A stretch of DNA of 64,000 bases from Oreohelix idahoensis (taxonomy: Eukaryota > Mollusca > Gastropoda > Stylommatophora > Oreohelicidae), in NCBI GenBank assembly GCA_024509875.1, contig JAMPIV010016252.1, positions 32,501 through 96,500 of the forward strand. The letters run 5' to 3'. A program made the translations under genes and the position numbers. This document shows positions 1-11,685 of the stretch, one piece after another. The first letter of the stretch is position 1; every line of letters starts with the position of its first letter. Under the pieces are notes generated by a model. That model made no database searches. It was not told where the DNA came from and worked only from the letters and a program-made list of their open reading frames with translations.

Positions 1-146
1 TCCTCAGATACCTCATTTCTGAGGTACATGAATCTGGCTTTTATGGGTTGTAAGTCATTGCCCATGACTCGCATCCATATGTCAAGACTGGGACATAGGT
101 GGAGCGTAATACAGCCATTTTCGTTTTCTTACCACCTCTCTCTTAC
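1..146 (-). mobile_element. LINE-A fragment, inverted copy
   Basis: This stretch is the reverse complement of 440-592, allowing small indels. It therefore carries the same LINE C-terminal coding segment (the part around YGCESWAM) on the minus strand. The copy runs off the left window edge toward its 3' end and is truncated on its 5' side near 146. It lies outside the target duplication of the plus-strand copy at 389-950, so it looks like an independent insertion of the same family rather than part of that copy. LINE identity is clear; clade is not resolved. Confidence 0.8.
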
Positions 147-377
147 TACATGTATATCTGTATTTACATGTTTGTGAAATAGGCGAATTGGTTGGCAAGG
201 GAGCCATTAATTCACAATACCAATTCCATGATCGTGAATTATTGGCTGATCTTTAGGTTTGGTTCATGATTTTCTCAAATAGTGGGGCCGGCATTACAAA
301 GCTGTGTGTCCCATGATACTACTGAGCTTATCATCACCATTTCTGTTAGCTGTTTTCCCCTGTTTATTTGTGAATTT
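147..377. other. Spacer between inverted LINE-A copies
   Basis: AT-rich sequence between the two LINE-A fragments. I see no coding capacity or repeat structure. It would form the loop if the two inverted LINE pieces paired. Confidence 0.5.
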
Positions 378-388
378 GTATTTGTTGT

Positions 389-950
389 ACTCGAAAAGCA
401 GCAGCTGGGAGACTTTTTCAGGCCATAAATCGAGGATTCCTCAGAAAGAGAGAGGTTGGTAAGAAAACGAAAATGGCTGTATACCGCTCCACCTATGTCC
501 CAGTCTTGACATATGGATGCGAGTCATGGGCAATGACTACAACCCATAAAAGCCAGATTCAAACCTCAGAAATGAGGTATCTGAGGAAGGTGGTTGAAGT
601 AACAAAAAGAGACATAGATCGCAACCAGACGATACGCCAAGGCCTAAAATCCCACCCCCTGCAGACCCAGGTAGAGCAGTCCTTACTAAGATGGTGTGGC
701 CATGTCTGCAGAATGGGAGAAGATCGGCTACCACGACAAGCATGGGAAACAAAGAGCCATGGATCCAGACCCCCAGGACGACCCAGAGTTCGCTGGGAGG
801 ACAACATTAGACAATCTTTGAAGGACCGAGGACTAGAATGGAACCAGGCCAGGAGGAAGACAGCCGATAGGATAATCTGGCGCTCTCTCTTCCAAACCTC
901 TACACCTCACGGTAGAAGGGGAATGACTAAGTAAGTAAGTAAGTAAGTAA
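389..950 (+). mobile_element. LINE-A, 5'-truncated insertion with target duplication
   Basis: A 5'-truncated non-LTR retrotransposon. The 11-bp sequence gtatttgttgt occurs at 378-388 and again at 951-961 and is read as the target-site duplication. The 3' end is a short tandem tail of TAAG units (about 927-952), a tail type common in RTE-like and related LINEs. The body encodes only the C-terminal end of the RT protein. A second copy with the same tail sits at 63440-63774. Confidence 0.85.
392..934 (+). pseudogene. C-terminal fragment of LINE-A RT polyprotein
   Basis: Open reading frame for about 180 residues that continues upstream of the first ATG (473) to the truncation point, so the ATG is not a real start. 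It contains the post-RT segment typical of APE-type LINEs: a YGCESW box, a region with RxxQTxxEQSLLRWxGHVxRM, and a GRPRVRWEDNI box near the end. No RT catalytic motif is included because of the 5' truncation. The end of the frame runs into the TAAG tail. It is dead as a protein; it is useful only to identify the family and the insertion. Confidence 0.85.
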
Positions 951-1208
951 GTATTTGTTGTCAGGTTCATTGTATTTTATTTGCTTTATTCTTCATTTTT
1001 GTTTGTAAATTTGTTTATCTAATCTTGCTATCATTCAGGTATTAGATGTATTATATTTTATGAAATTGTGCTTGTATTGTCATAAGTGTGGTACAGCCAA
1101 ACATTTTTGTTCATTTTTCTAAAATTCATAAATTGCTGCCTTGGTTTATTCTTTAGTATTATCTTGAGTTGGCTCTTTCGACTAAAATCATTTATACTGT
1201 AATTTTGT

Positions 1209-1211
<3 letters not shown>

Positions 1212-1298
<87 letters not shown>

Positions 1299-1341
1299 CA
1301 CATATATATATATACATACATATATATATATATACATATAT

Positions 1342-1390
<49 letters not shown>
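1212..1390. repeat. (TA)n array with CATA interruptions
   Basis: Pure TA dinucleotides to about 1294, followed by TA runs broken by short TACA/CACA interruptions up to about 1390. This is the left end of a compound microsatellite that continues as (TATG)n. Confidence 0.97.
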
Positions 1391-1428
<38 letters not shown>

Positions 1429-2334
1429 TGTATGTATGTATGTATGTATGTATGTATGTATGTATGTATGTATGTATGTATGTATGTATGTATGTATGTA
1501 TGTATGTATGTATGTATGTATGTATGTATGTATGTATGTATGTATGTATGTATGTATGTATGTATGTATGTATGTATGTATGTATGTATGTATGTATGTA
1601 TGTATGTATGTATGTATGTATGTATGTATGTATGTATGTATGTATGTATGTATGTATGTATGTATGTATGTATGTATGTATGTATGTATGTATGTACGTA
1701 TGTACGTATGTACGTATGTACGTATGTATGTATGTATGTATGTATGTATGTATGTATGTATGTATGTATGTATGTATGTATGTATGTATGTATGTATGTA
1801 TGTATGTATGTATGTATGTATGTATGTATGTATGTATGTATGTATGTATGTATGTATGTATGTATGTATGTATGTATGTATGTATGTATGTATGTATGTA
1901 TGTATGTATGTATGTATGTATGTATGTATGTATGTATGTATGTATGTATGTATGTATGTATGTATGTATGTATGTATGTATGTATGTATGTATGTATGTA
2001 TGTATGTATGTATGTATGTATGTATGTATGTATGTATGTATGTATGTATGTATGTATGTATGTATGTATGTATGTATGTATGTATGTATGTATGTATGTA
2101 TGTATGTATGTATGTATGTATGTATGTATGTATGTATGTATGTATGTATGTATGTATGTATGTATGTATGTATGTATGTATGTATGTATGTATGTATGTA
2201 TGTATGTATGTATGTATGTATGTATGTATGTATGTATGTATGTATGTATGTATGTATGTATGTATGTATGTATGTATGTATGTATGTATGTATGTATGTA
2301 TGTATGTATGTATGTATGTATGTATGTATGTATG

Positions 2335-2366
<32 letters not shown>
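1391..2366. repeat. (TATG)n microsatellite, left arm
   Basis: About 976 bp of TATG/GTAT tetranucleotides, roughly 240 units. A short variant block with four TACG units lies at about 1692-1723, and a TATA variant lies near 2333-2340. All long open frames here are repeat artefacts (Met-Tyr-Val-Cys on plus, Ile-His-Thr-Tyr on minus). The array stops abruptly where the LINE sequence begins at 2367. Confidence 0.97.
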
Positions 2367-3406
2367 ATAGGAATAACTTTGCAAGTTACGAGTTAAATGA
2401 AACAAACCATCTAGCTAAAAGATCGAAGGTGAATTGGCCAAAATCATTTTGGGTAGAACTGAATGAAGAATGCGCGCGTGAAGGAGTGAGTGTGAAAGTG
2501 GATGACAGTGGCCATTACACTGTACATTTATATGTAGATGAAGATGTGAGTCTAACATACAAGTCAGCAAATGCTTTTTATTCTGGATTTAAATCACATA
2601 AACTTAACCTAATTCTAAGTGAACTAAAAAGTAAATCATCACAAGGGAGAATAGTGCGCGAAATGAAATGTGTAAACCATTCATTGTCATCTAGTTTTCT
2701 ATCTAATGTTAAATTAAGTGATAAAATACTTTCATTTGCTGTGAGATCGAGGTTACAGTTGCTGGAATGCGAAAGTCTTTTACATCTATACTACCCACAG
2801 ACATACACGAAAATGTGCAAAATATGTAACCACCCATACGAAACAGTGTCACATTTATTGAATGGATGTACCAAATTTCAAACATTATACCAACAAAGGC
2901 ACAATAGAGCTGTAGACATTATTTATGAGAAACTGAAATTCTCATACAATAATAAGAGTGACATAACAATAAATAAAGAGATAATAGTTAAACCATCACT
3001 TTTCGGCAGCAGTAACACCTCATTTAAGACACATGCCGTAAAACCTGATTTAACGATAATCAATCGACAGAACAAAACAGCTTTTATAGTAGAGGCAGCA
3101 ATACCATATGACGCCCATTTAGATAAATGTTACCAACATAAATTTGATAAGTACTATCCATTGACTGCAGAAATTAACGAACTAGGCTATCGTACGCATG
3201 TAATCGTACTGATAATTGGTAGTTTGGGTCATGTGCATGCAAAGTGTGTGAGTGGATTAATGTCGCTAGGGTTGCGGAAATTTGAAGCAAAGGTTTTATG
3301 TAAATATGTCAGTATTAGTGCAATTATAGGTTCTTACAGAATATGGAAACTTCGATGTAAAAAAACACCCATTTTAGATTGCTGGGATGTTTTCCCCACC
3401 ATCTAA
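2367..3406 (+). pseudogene. REL LINE C-terminus: zinc knuckle plus restriction-like endonuclease
   Basis: About 345 codons of uninterrupted frame, fused upstream to the microsatellite by accident. In order: an acidic segment, then a CCHC knuckle ([18 protein letters not shown], spacing C-x2-C-x8-H-x4-C), then a PD-(D/E)xK-type endonuclease core. The core shows KPDLTI, a VEAAIPYD strand and a following Lys/Tyr-rich helix. This knuckle-plus-endonuclease arrangement is that of R2-like LINE proteins, where it nicks the target for primed reverse transcription. The RT domain is missing. The frame is intact to its stop, so the fragment is not old. Site preference is inferred only from its position. 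Confidence 0.75.
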
Positions 3407-3514
3407 TCTCAATTGTGCTCTGTCTACTATACCAAACGACAATTATATTTGATGCTATATTTAATATCTCACTCTACTAGTTGTCAAAGTTTTTTATGGC
3501 AAACAAAAATTCTG

Positions 3515-3785
3515 ATAAAACACCCATGTAAAAACAACCATATTGCTCTACTTGAATGGTATTCCACACACATTTTGTAAATTTCAATAATTCTCATATT
3601 TGGCAGGTTATATCATATCATTATATGCCAATGTCTTTTAGAAAGCTTAAAAAATTTTTTATGTATGTGTAACACAAAGGTTCGATGTAAAAACACCCAC
3701 ATATAACTACTTGAGACGTCTTCAACACTTTATGTAAATTCTAATGATTCTCCTATATGCCATGTTGTATCTATTATATCATGTC
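3515..3785 (+). repeat. Degenerate duplication in the REL LINE 3' UTR
   Basis: A motif around atgtaaaaacacccac, followed by a CATAT/ACTTGA stretch and a TTCTCxTAT/ATGCCAT stretch, occurs twice: roughly 3515-3640 and 3675-3785. A shorter trace (cgatgtaaaaaaacacccat) lies near 3352-3371 at the end of the coding region. The copies are diverged. Confidence 0.5.
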
Positions 3786-3824
3786 TGTACATATTAATGT
3801 ATTTTATGGAGAATAAAGATTCTG

Positions 3825-4478
3825 GTATGTATGTATGTATGTATGTATGTATGTATGTATGTATGTATGTATGTATGTATGTATGTATGTATGTATGTAT
3901 GTATGTATGTATGTATGTATGTATGTATGTATGTATGTATGTATGTATGTATGTATGTATGTATGTATGTATGTATGTATGTATGTATGTATGTATGTAT
4001 GTATGTATGTATGTATGTGTGTATGTATGTATGTATGTATGTATGTATGTATGTATGTATGTATGTATGTATGTATGTATGTATGTATGTATGTATGTAT
4101 GTATGTATGTATGTATGTCGTATGTATGTATGTATGTATGTATGTATGTATGTATGTATGTATGTATGTATGTATGTATGTATGTATGTATGTATGTATG
4201 TATGTATGTATGTATGTATGTATGTATGTATGTATGTATGTATGTATGTATGTATGTATGTATGTATGTATGTATGTATGTATGTATGTATGTATGTATG
4301 TATGTATGTATGTATGTATGTATGTATGTATGTATGTATGTATGTATGTATGTATGTATGTATGTATGTATGTATGTATGTATGTATGTATGTATGTATG
4401 TATGTATGTATGTATGTATGTATGTATGTATGTATGTATGTATGTATGTATGTATGTATGTATGTATGTATGTATGTA

Positions 4479-4480
<2 letters not shown>
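3825..4480. repeat. (TATG)n microsatellite, right arm
   Basis: About 656 bp of TATG units in the same orientation as the left arm. There is a TGTG variant near 4017 and a single extra C near 4119 that shifts the phase. It begins immediately at the 3' end of the REL LINE fragment. Confidence 0.97.
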
Positions 4481-4574
<94 letters not shown>

Positions 4575-4718
4575 TACGTACGTACGTACGTACGTACATA
4601 CATACATACATACATACATACATACATACATACATACATACATACATACATACATACATACATACATACATACATACATACATACATACATACATACATA
4701 CATACATACATACATACA

Positions 4719-4760
<42 letters not shown>
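4481..4760. repeat. (CGTG)n-(CGTA)n-(CATA)n transition array
   Basis: The tetranucleotide changes stepwise: about 23 CGTG units (to about 4573), about 6 CGTA units (to about 4597), then about 40 CATA units to about 4760. CGTA repeats are self-complementary. CATA is the reverse complement of TATG, so the array reverses polarity at this point. Confidence 0.95.
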
Positions 4761-5033
<273 letters not shown>

Positions 5034-5076
5034 TGAATTATTATTTAATAATTTGGAGTCACAGTAATAGTGAATT

Positions 5077-5244
5077 ATGGCTACGTTGGAGTATTTTGTA
5101 AAGATTGGAAAGGCATTTGGTTTGGAGGGTGAAGATTTAAATAACTATGCATCCAGTGAGCTCAGAGAACAGAGACTCTCAGATAGCGAGGAGAAGAAGA
5201 GAGTTGAAGAATTATCTGAGAAGAACAGAGAGTGGAAGAATTAG
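5077..5244 (+). pseudogene. Gypsy gag N-terminus remnant
   Basis: 55 codons starting [15 protein letters not shown] and passing into a Glu/Lys-rich coiled-coil stretch (EEKKRVEELSEKN), then a stop. The start matches the gag starts of the two large gypsy elements here (MSTLDYFIAQGKS on the minus strand at 20313, and MSSLEDFRQEG at 55201) in length, hydrophobic pattern and the following KxLxxWA/LxxYA segment. The continuation to about 5330 holds degenerate ~36-bp repeats of the same coiled-coil coding sequence with stops. No capsid or pol sequence follows, so this is an isolated remnant. Confidence 0.5.
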
Positions 5245-5978
5245 ATGAGAAGAAAAGATGGATAGTTAGCTGAGAAGAACAGAGAGTTGAAGAATTAGCT
5301 GAGAAAAGAACACAGGAAGAATTGACACTTGTCAGAAATACTGTTTAGACGATGTCCCCAGTTGTCATGATACTATATAAGATTTATGATGATGGGGGTT
5401 GCGTGTGTAGATGATGATCAACAACGCTAGGGGTATGCAGTAACACAAACGCCACTGTTTACAGTTCCATAACATTTATTGAACATTCACATACGTGTCC
5501 TGGATATCAAATACCACGTCAACAACACTGACCTAATACTAAGACCAACACTACCTGTAGGACATACAGACTACCGTATTCATACACTGTCTCTCCAAAC
5601 ACACAATAACAATATACAGAATGTCCTTGGTGCGGTAACACTCTTCGCACACAATAATCCCTCAAACATCTCTACGTGCGGAAAAACACCATCGCGCTAA
5701 TACATCACCATCCAGGTGTATATCACTTATCATTAGTGATTGGCGGCATGTACATCGCCATATAGATTCACAGAATCCTTTACAGGCGGGACAATACACT
5801 TCACCTGTACTTTTTCTATTATAGCTACAAGGCGGGAAACGCGTCGCCTTATAGTGTTCTCCATGAACATACATTTATGGCTCCAACAGGAGAAAATCAT
5901 CGCCATTAATAAATAAGTGGATAGGATCTATCCCAGCAAAAATATCATAATCACAACTATGGATTCTCTCAGTCACAA

Positions 5979-6077
5979 ATACGAGCTTACAGCTCGGCTT
6001 CCAAACACAGACTCGAGCGCCTAGCTCGGCTGCCAAACATATAATCGAGCGCCAACCTCGGCTGTCAAACACAGAAT
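5979..6077. repeat. Three-copy ~31-bp tandem repeat
   Basis: Three imperfect copies of a unit containing cgagc...ctcggct(t/g)(c/t)caaacaca(g/t)a. The unit includes the inverted pair CGAGC/GCTCG, so each copy could form a small stem. Confidence 0.65.
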
Positions 6078-6644
6078 GTATCAGTCACTACAGACTTGTA
6101 TTCACTCAAACGCTCTCTCCCAGCGCACGCACAAGTCATAACAATGCTGACATAAAGTCAGACATTAACTCAGTAGCTGAGTTACACTTAAACAAGTGTT
6201 TACTACATGCGTTCAGTGACCCTTAACGCCAACCACTATCATCATTCACACTCATGAACCTGTTCTGTGATACTGTCGTGAAACATTCTAAATCCACATA
6301 TCTAAATTAAAAAGTAAATGTAAAGCCTAACGAATTAATTCAATAAAAGGGAAGAAGAATGGTAAAAGAACAGTGCAGTCCAAATAGCGTACGCCTGTGT
6401 TATAGAACGTCATACTAGCTAAAAAAAGAAAACCCTCTTTTTGCTCCGTCTGCATAATTGTAACGTTTTCACGTTTACTAGTAAACCCTACTGCATCAAC
6501 TACACGCGTTTCAAAAAAAAAAAAAAAAAACCGGTGCTGTGTTTCTTAGAAAACCTTGAGATAGACACACTGCGTAATGACCTAGATATAATACTAGCAT
6601 TAATGTCATTATTACACTGCGTTAACCTAAAAGACAGACGGGCT

Positions 6645-6690
<46 letters not shown>
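6645..6690. repeat. (GA)n microsatellite
   Basis: About 23 GA dinucleotides without interruption. Confidence 0.95.
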
Positions 6691-6692
<2 letters not shown>

Positions 6693-8781
6693 TACGGAGG
6701 AACGCAGGCAATACTACCACCGTCTCGCGATATAAAATTAATGCCACCCCACGCAAAAGGCACGCAGGCTTGCTTTTTTTCAAATAAACAGGGACAAAAA
6801 ACACTACCAATACGAGGTTAGGTTTAAAAAAAACATGGTTAATGCTTATTAGGAAACATGACACAATACTGTTTTACGTCTGAAATCCTGACATTAGCCT
6901 GACAGTACAGAAGACACCCCATCGTATCGAAGTGAACGGGTGGTAGAAGAAAATACACATTTTGAACGCAGCCACTTAGCTCCATTAAACGTATATATTT
7001 GGGTGCCTTAGGACTTGCTGACAAAGAATATGTTAGGTGTTAAGCAAATAGTCCAATAATTAACAAATTATAGCCAAAATACTATACTGGTGTTGTCAGA
7101 CAACACAGGATCATATTTGCTCATAATGGCGTGTTTGGACACTGCTTTAGAGGAAATGAGGCCACCACGTTAAATTCGATTTGATTGGCTAGAATTATAT
7201 GTAAGGCGAAACATGATTAGTCGACTGCAAATACTATTTTTGGTTGTTAAGGGAAACGGTAGGAAAGGTACTTTTTTTCAAATGCTTTTGTAAACATGGT
7301 CTTATTGGCTAGACCATTTAATATAGTCAATTAGGAGCGTCGGTTCAGTGCCACTTTTTTTAAATTTAACTGTGTAGAAGCTAGTGCGTTGAGAACCAGT
7401 ACATATTTTTCTAATGAAAGCCTGGGACAGAGGCAGATCGGAATTGTGCCATAACTCATCGCCAGTCAACGTATTTGTTTAATATTTCCGTGAATTGTGG
7501 TAAGCTAGACATATTTGATATCTTTTTGATGAAAATTGCATGTGAATTGATAATTTATGTCTGTATGTGTGTGGTTCAGTAACAAACATGAGGCAAAGCC
7601 TAGATATTGCTCCCCCATGAACAAAACTTGTCGGAGAGGAGTATAACTGCATGGGATTGCCAAATAGTACTATGACACCTATCTTATTGAATAGAAGGAA
7701 ATAATGCTGGAATTGCAGAGGCGTTGTAACCATTGGGGAGAGGAATACTGGTGTATACTGTTACATGAGAAGCTAGCAGTTGGCCTACCTCGCTGAACTC
7801 GGTGTTTGTTATGTATTGTGCTTCAGTGTGGAAATAGATTATAAATTAGTTCTGAAGTAGGAGGTACAACCTTCTTGTTTCAGGGACCGAGGTACTAACG
7901 TATTAAAGCAGCACGTGGTCTGAGTTTTGCTGAATCCAGAGGCTGGTAGCATACTCCTTGGTCAATATATCGACCAGTGTTGTTTCTCAAGAACACGGTG
8001 AAGCAAGCGAGCAGTGGAGACTGTTTCCTGCCGCCCACACAGAAGTTAAGAGTTCGTGGCCAGAGCAGCTCAATCTTGTGAATACCCCCTCTAAAAGTGA
8101 TTTTACCTTAAATCAAGAGGGACATTTATTTTTTTCAAATAAAAAGAAACTGTGAACCTTTCCAATATTATTTCCACCAGAAACAAACACTTGAAGTCAT
8201 GATGACAAACAACAACCTAGCTTGAAAAGCCAGTATTACCTCATAGTACTACAGCACAACTTACACACAAATTGCAATAATAATATATGTCAATACAAAG
8301 ATCCTATCTATAAATTGTGTACATACAACTTGTGATTACATTTGATTGTGATTCCTGGTTCACTTTGTAGTTGAATCAGGATATCTATTATTGACAGGAA
8401 TTAATACATATTTTTAAAAGTTACACTTGACTTATTAAGATAGCCTTATAGAGTGTTCTATGTATGTGAGTGTCACAGTGTTGTAAAGTATTGTGGATTA
8501 AATTAAAGTGTTTATCTGTCTGTTGGTTGTTGTGAACATACACTTCATCATTATCATAACCCTAGACATTCAACGTAGTCATCACAATATTCCAGAATAA
8601 GTCTGACTGAGGTCTAAATGTGGTAGCAAAATAAGGTCATCTGTAATACACCACACGTATTAGACACAGATACCTTCACAGCTGATCTCAGTCAGTACAC
8701 TAAGTCCCCTATAAATATTTATATCATCCCACTTTACCACAGATACACGTGAGGAGAAAAAAATTAGCCTATGCTCAAGGA

Positions 8782-9768
8782 ATGGCAGAAATTGAGTTAT
8801 AAAAATTAAGATTACAACATCAACAGGCTAATCCAGCAGGTGTTGAGGCTGGAAAAAAAGACCATGCTTCTACTTTTAAACTAAATTTGCCCAAATTTAG
8901 TCCTAATAAAGACGACATTTCATGCTTCTTAAATAGATATGAGACATGCTGCCAGGAGTTTAAGATTGATAGAGCTACATGGCCCAGCAGGTTGATGAGT
9001 TTATTAGTAGGTGAGGCTCTTACTACAGTCTGCACCAAAGATGATCATACTAGAAATGATTATGATGCTGTGAAGGCTTTGTTGCTTAAAAAGTATCAAC
9101 TATATGAAAATGGTTACAGATGAAACTGAAATCATTGTTGCTTAATTCAGCTAAAGATTTTGCTATATTTGTTTCATCAATTAAGTTCTGCTTTTCTAGA
9201 TGGGTTGATTTGTCAAAGATTGATACAACTTTTGATGGGCTAGCTGACTTAATGTTAAGAGACAAAGTGCTTTCTTCAGTAATTGATGACATTTAGTCCT
9301 TTTTGCTTGAGAGAAAGCCTGAGACTTTGGCTGCTGTAGAAAATCTGGAACGACAGTACCAAGTTGCACATCCTGAAAGAAATCTGGACAGGAATAGCAT
9401 AAATGATTCATTGCAAGTTGCATCAGCCAGAACTGTGATCTCTAATCCACCCAGTTTAAGATCATATAGCATGGACAGAGATTTTAGAGTTAATCGAGAT
9501 AATAATACTGGATCTTTCAGAGGGAGGTATAATTTTAATAATAGGTCACAACAACCTCAAAGGAATTTCTATTCATATGATGATGGATATATATCTCATC
9601 AATCATCTTTCAGACGTATCAGGGATTGGAACAGAGGCGGATATAATTACCAGTCAAACAGAGGCCAAAGGTCAGGTTGTAGAAACAATGACAATTATTA
9701 CAACAACAGAATTTCTCAACCTAACAATAACTTTTGAAGTTCTAGAAATCCTGAACGTTCCAATGCAA
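8782..9768 (+). pseudogene. Gypsy gag remnant (capsid and Asn/Arg-rich tail)
   Basis: A decayed gag of the same lineage as the two large gypsy elements. The first piece (to 9123) has LNLPKFSPNKDDISCFLNRYE, then a capsid-like helical segment ending NDYDAVKALLLKKYQLYENGYR. This matches NYDAVRAALIKRYQLSEEGYR on the minus strand near 19400. A frameshift and stops follow. The second piece (9303-9737) has ERKPETLAAVENLERQY and then a long Asn/Arg/Gly/Tyr-rich tail, the nucleocapsid equivalent of this lineage, with no CCHC knuckle. No protease follows; the dispersed repeat at 9775 begins instead. Confidence 0.75.
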
Positions 9769-9774
9769 TTGTGC

Positions 9775-9992
9775 ATCTGTTGCATCCATTTCTTCTTTCT
9801 GTTACGGTTGGGTTTAGTGTAATTGAATATTGATATAATATCGTACTGACTCGTATGCGAATGTCGTAAGTATCAAGGACAGTTCATTCAGTAGCAAAGA
9901 ACTTGATAACAAATCTTCGTGGCAGTGTCCACGACATGGAATATTTAATGGAGACAAACATCAGATCCTCATTGGAAGTACATACATGGTTG
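9775..9992 (+). repeat. Dispersed repeat module A1 (copy 1)
   Basis: Matches 27355-27567 with scattered substitutions, from tctgttgcatc through gaagtacatacatggt. Homology stops at the same ATGGT where the second module (A2, copy at 23587) begins in the composite at 27355-28073. Function unknown. Confidence 0.75.
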
Positions 9993-10227
9993 TCGCAGAT
10001 TTTTGATAGGGGATTTAAGACATAGTTTGGTTCCTTCTGAATAGAACTAGACCGGTGGTGACTCAGTGAGAGATAAGATAAGAAATAGATTTTCACGAGT
10101 GAAATGGTGGAAAAAAAATAGGTAGAGTCTGTCCATGGACTCGAGAAGATCCTCTCGGTCAGCCTATCTCTACAACAGAACTTTGTTAGTCAGACAGTAT
10201 ACCTACATATATATTAATATGAGTGGT

Positions 10228-10315
<88 letters not shown>

Positions 10316-10751
10316 ACTACTCACATACACACACATATAAGTGACGACAGTTAGACGCACAGACGTTACAAATTATATTTATGGAATAAGGATATTTTGG
10401 GACGAGCTGACCAACACATGTAAATAAAGTTTTTATGTAAATTTTATTTACTATAAAAAAAACTCTACAACAGCAATATTATGAATATCAATCAAAATAC
10501 AAATAAACATAGGTTAATGAAATTAATAAAGAAAGAGACTCATAGGTGTACCTCCCTGTTGAGACAAGATCCCGTTAGAAGAAAGTTATTAACCCCCAAA
10601 GGGTCAAAGATTTATACGCTATGGTCTGGGATTTCCATCTACAGTAAAGAACAGAGTTATACATTCATCTATTCTGAAAGGGACAGTATTAGCAAAACTT
10701 ACTGAAAAGAAATAAACAACGTGAGTACATGGATTTTACAAGATATATATA
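9993..10751. other. No gene seen
   Basis: AT-rich sequence apart from the TA hairpin at 10219-10325. A 74-codon open frame at 10481-10705 has no recognisable motif and I do not call it. Confidence 0.4.
10219..10325. repeat. (TA)n hairpin with flanking inverted repeat
   Basis: About 80 bp of TA dinucleotides bounded by atgagtggttga on the left and tcaactactcac on the right. These flanks are near-perfect inverted repeats, so the whole stretch is a palindrome able to extrude as a hairpin. Confidence 0.75.
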
Positions 10752-11683
10752 CAAGGGGATTGACATAAGTCTTGGGCCTGACCATGAAGGACATGTCACA
10801 GAGAGCTGAAATGTTGTATAGTTTTTATTCCTGTTCAATGTAGCCACCGTCTAAATTGACAAACTTCTGCCATCTTTGCTTGACCTTGAAAAGACCTTCG
10901 GAGTAAAACACCCTATTTTTCAAACTAAACCAGTCATCACATGCCAGTATAACCTCTTCATCGCTGTCAAAATGAATTCCTTTTAGCTGTTTTTTAAGAT
11001 TTGGGAATAGAAAAAAGTCTGATGGAACCAAATCTGGAGAATATGGTGGGTGTGGAAGAATTTCAATATTCAAATCGTTGGCTGCTAGCTGCACAAGCCG
11101 TGCTTTGTGAGAGGGCGCATTGTCTTGAAGCAAAGGAAGATTTTAGATCGCGTTCTGGTCACAACCTTTCTTAGTTTTGTGAGAAGATCTGCATAGTACT
11201 GTCCATTAACTGTGTTGTCACGAGGCAGATAATCTTTTAAAAGAACACCTTTTCCGTCCCAAAAAACAGTCAGCATCACTTTTCCTGGAGATTTCTGCGT
11301 CTTCGGCTTGACAGGTGTTGAGGAGCCCTTGGTTTTCCATTGCATGCCGACAATTTTGGATTCGGGGTCATAATAGTGTACCCAAGTCCCATCTACTGTC
11401 ACCATGGTCTCCAAAAAATGTAGGTGTCTTTTCCTGAAACATCAGAAATTTTATCATTGATCCAGCCTCCTTCTTCTCCATTGTTTTGTCAAATCTTTGG
11501 AGCAGCAGATCCGGTCAATAGGGTACATTGCGCCGTGCACCGTAGCGGGAAAACCCATTGAAGAAACAAATGCGAACTTTACACATTCAGTGCAAATATG
11601 ATGAACTTTAAAGGTGCCAAGTTTCATCTCTTCCTCCTGTGACTCCTTCATGGTCAGGCCCAAGACTTATGTCAATCCCCGTG
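10752..11683 (-). mobile_element. Mariner-type DNA transposon, shortened
   Basis: Bounded by 40-bp inverted repeats (10752-10791 and 11644-11683) that differ at one or two positions, starting CA(A/C)GGGGATTGACATAAG. TA dinucleotides flank both ends (10750-10751 and 11684-11685), as expected for mariner target duplication. The element is 932 bp, against about 1.3 kb for a full mariner; the DNA-binding part of the transposase is missing. It reads on the minus strand. It is non-autonomous now but retains ends that a related transposase could mobilise. Confidence 0.9.
10825..11414 (-). pseudogene. Mariner transposase catalytic domain, frameshifted
   Basis: Two overlapping frames encode the DDD catalytic region of a mariner transposase. 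The upstream frame has VDGTWVHYYDPES with the first Asp and QKSPGKVMLTVFWD. The downstream frame has LQDNAPSHKA with the second Asp, and PPYSPDLVPSDFFLFP with the third Asp (34-residue spacing, DD34D). It ends near VNLDGGYIEQE. A frameshift lies near 11140. N-terminal to this, 11454-11663 holds about 65 codons unlike the usual mariner paired-HTH domain, so that domain was lost or replaced. Recognition of the family is firm; the protein is inactive. Confidence 0.9.
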
Positions 11684-11685
11684 TA

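Larger units (their letters stand above)
2367..3824 (+). mobile_element. REL-type LINE, 3' fragment inside a TATG array
   Basis: The 3' portion of a LINE of the restriction-like-endonuclease class (R2/R4/NeSL/Hero group), with a C-terminal coding part and a ~420-bp 3' UTR. It is bounded on both sides by (TATG)n arrays in the same orientation: 1391-2366 and 3825-4480. The 5' end is truncated directly against the left array, and the 3' end (about gattctgg) directly abuts the right array. This suggests integration into a pre-existing tetranucleotide array. Confidence 0.75.
5345..8780. other. Unassigned AT-rich region
   Basis: No credible gene. Short open frames are scattered and lack family motifs. 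Two repeat tracts are listed separately. A run of 18 A lies near 6513-6530. The stretch 5345-6300 has several CACGT-containing motifs and could be an old LTR, but I found no second copy in the window. Confidence 0.4.

Noticed and set aside
1169..3406. A 745-codon open frame and several 300-400-codon frames over the microsatellites (also 3730-5067)
   Set aside because: Tetranucleotide repeats with no stop in several frames give endless Tyr-Met-Val-Cys or Thr-Tyr-Ile-His translations. Only the part from 2367 is real LINE coding sequence.
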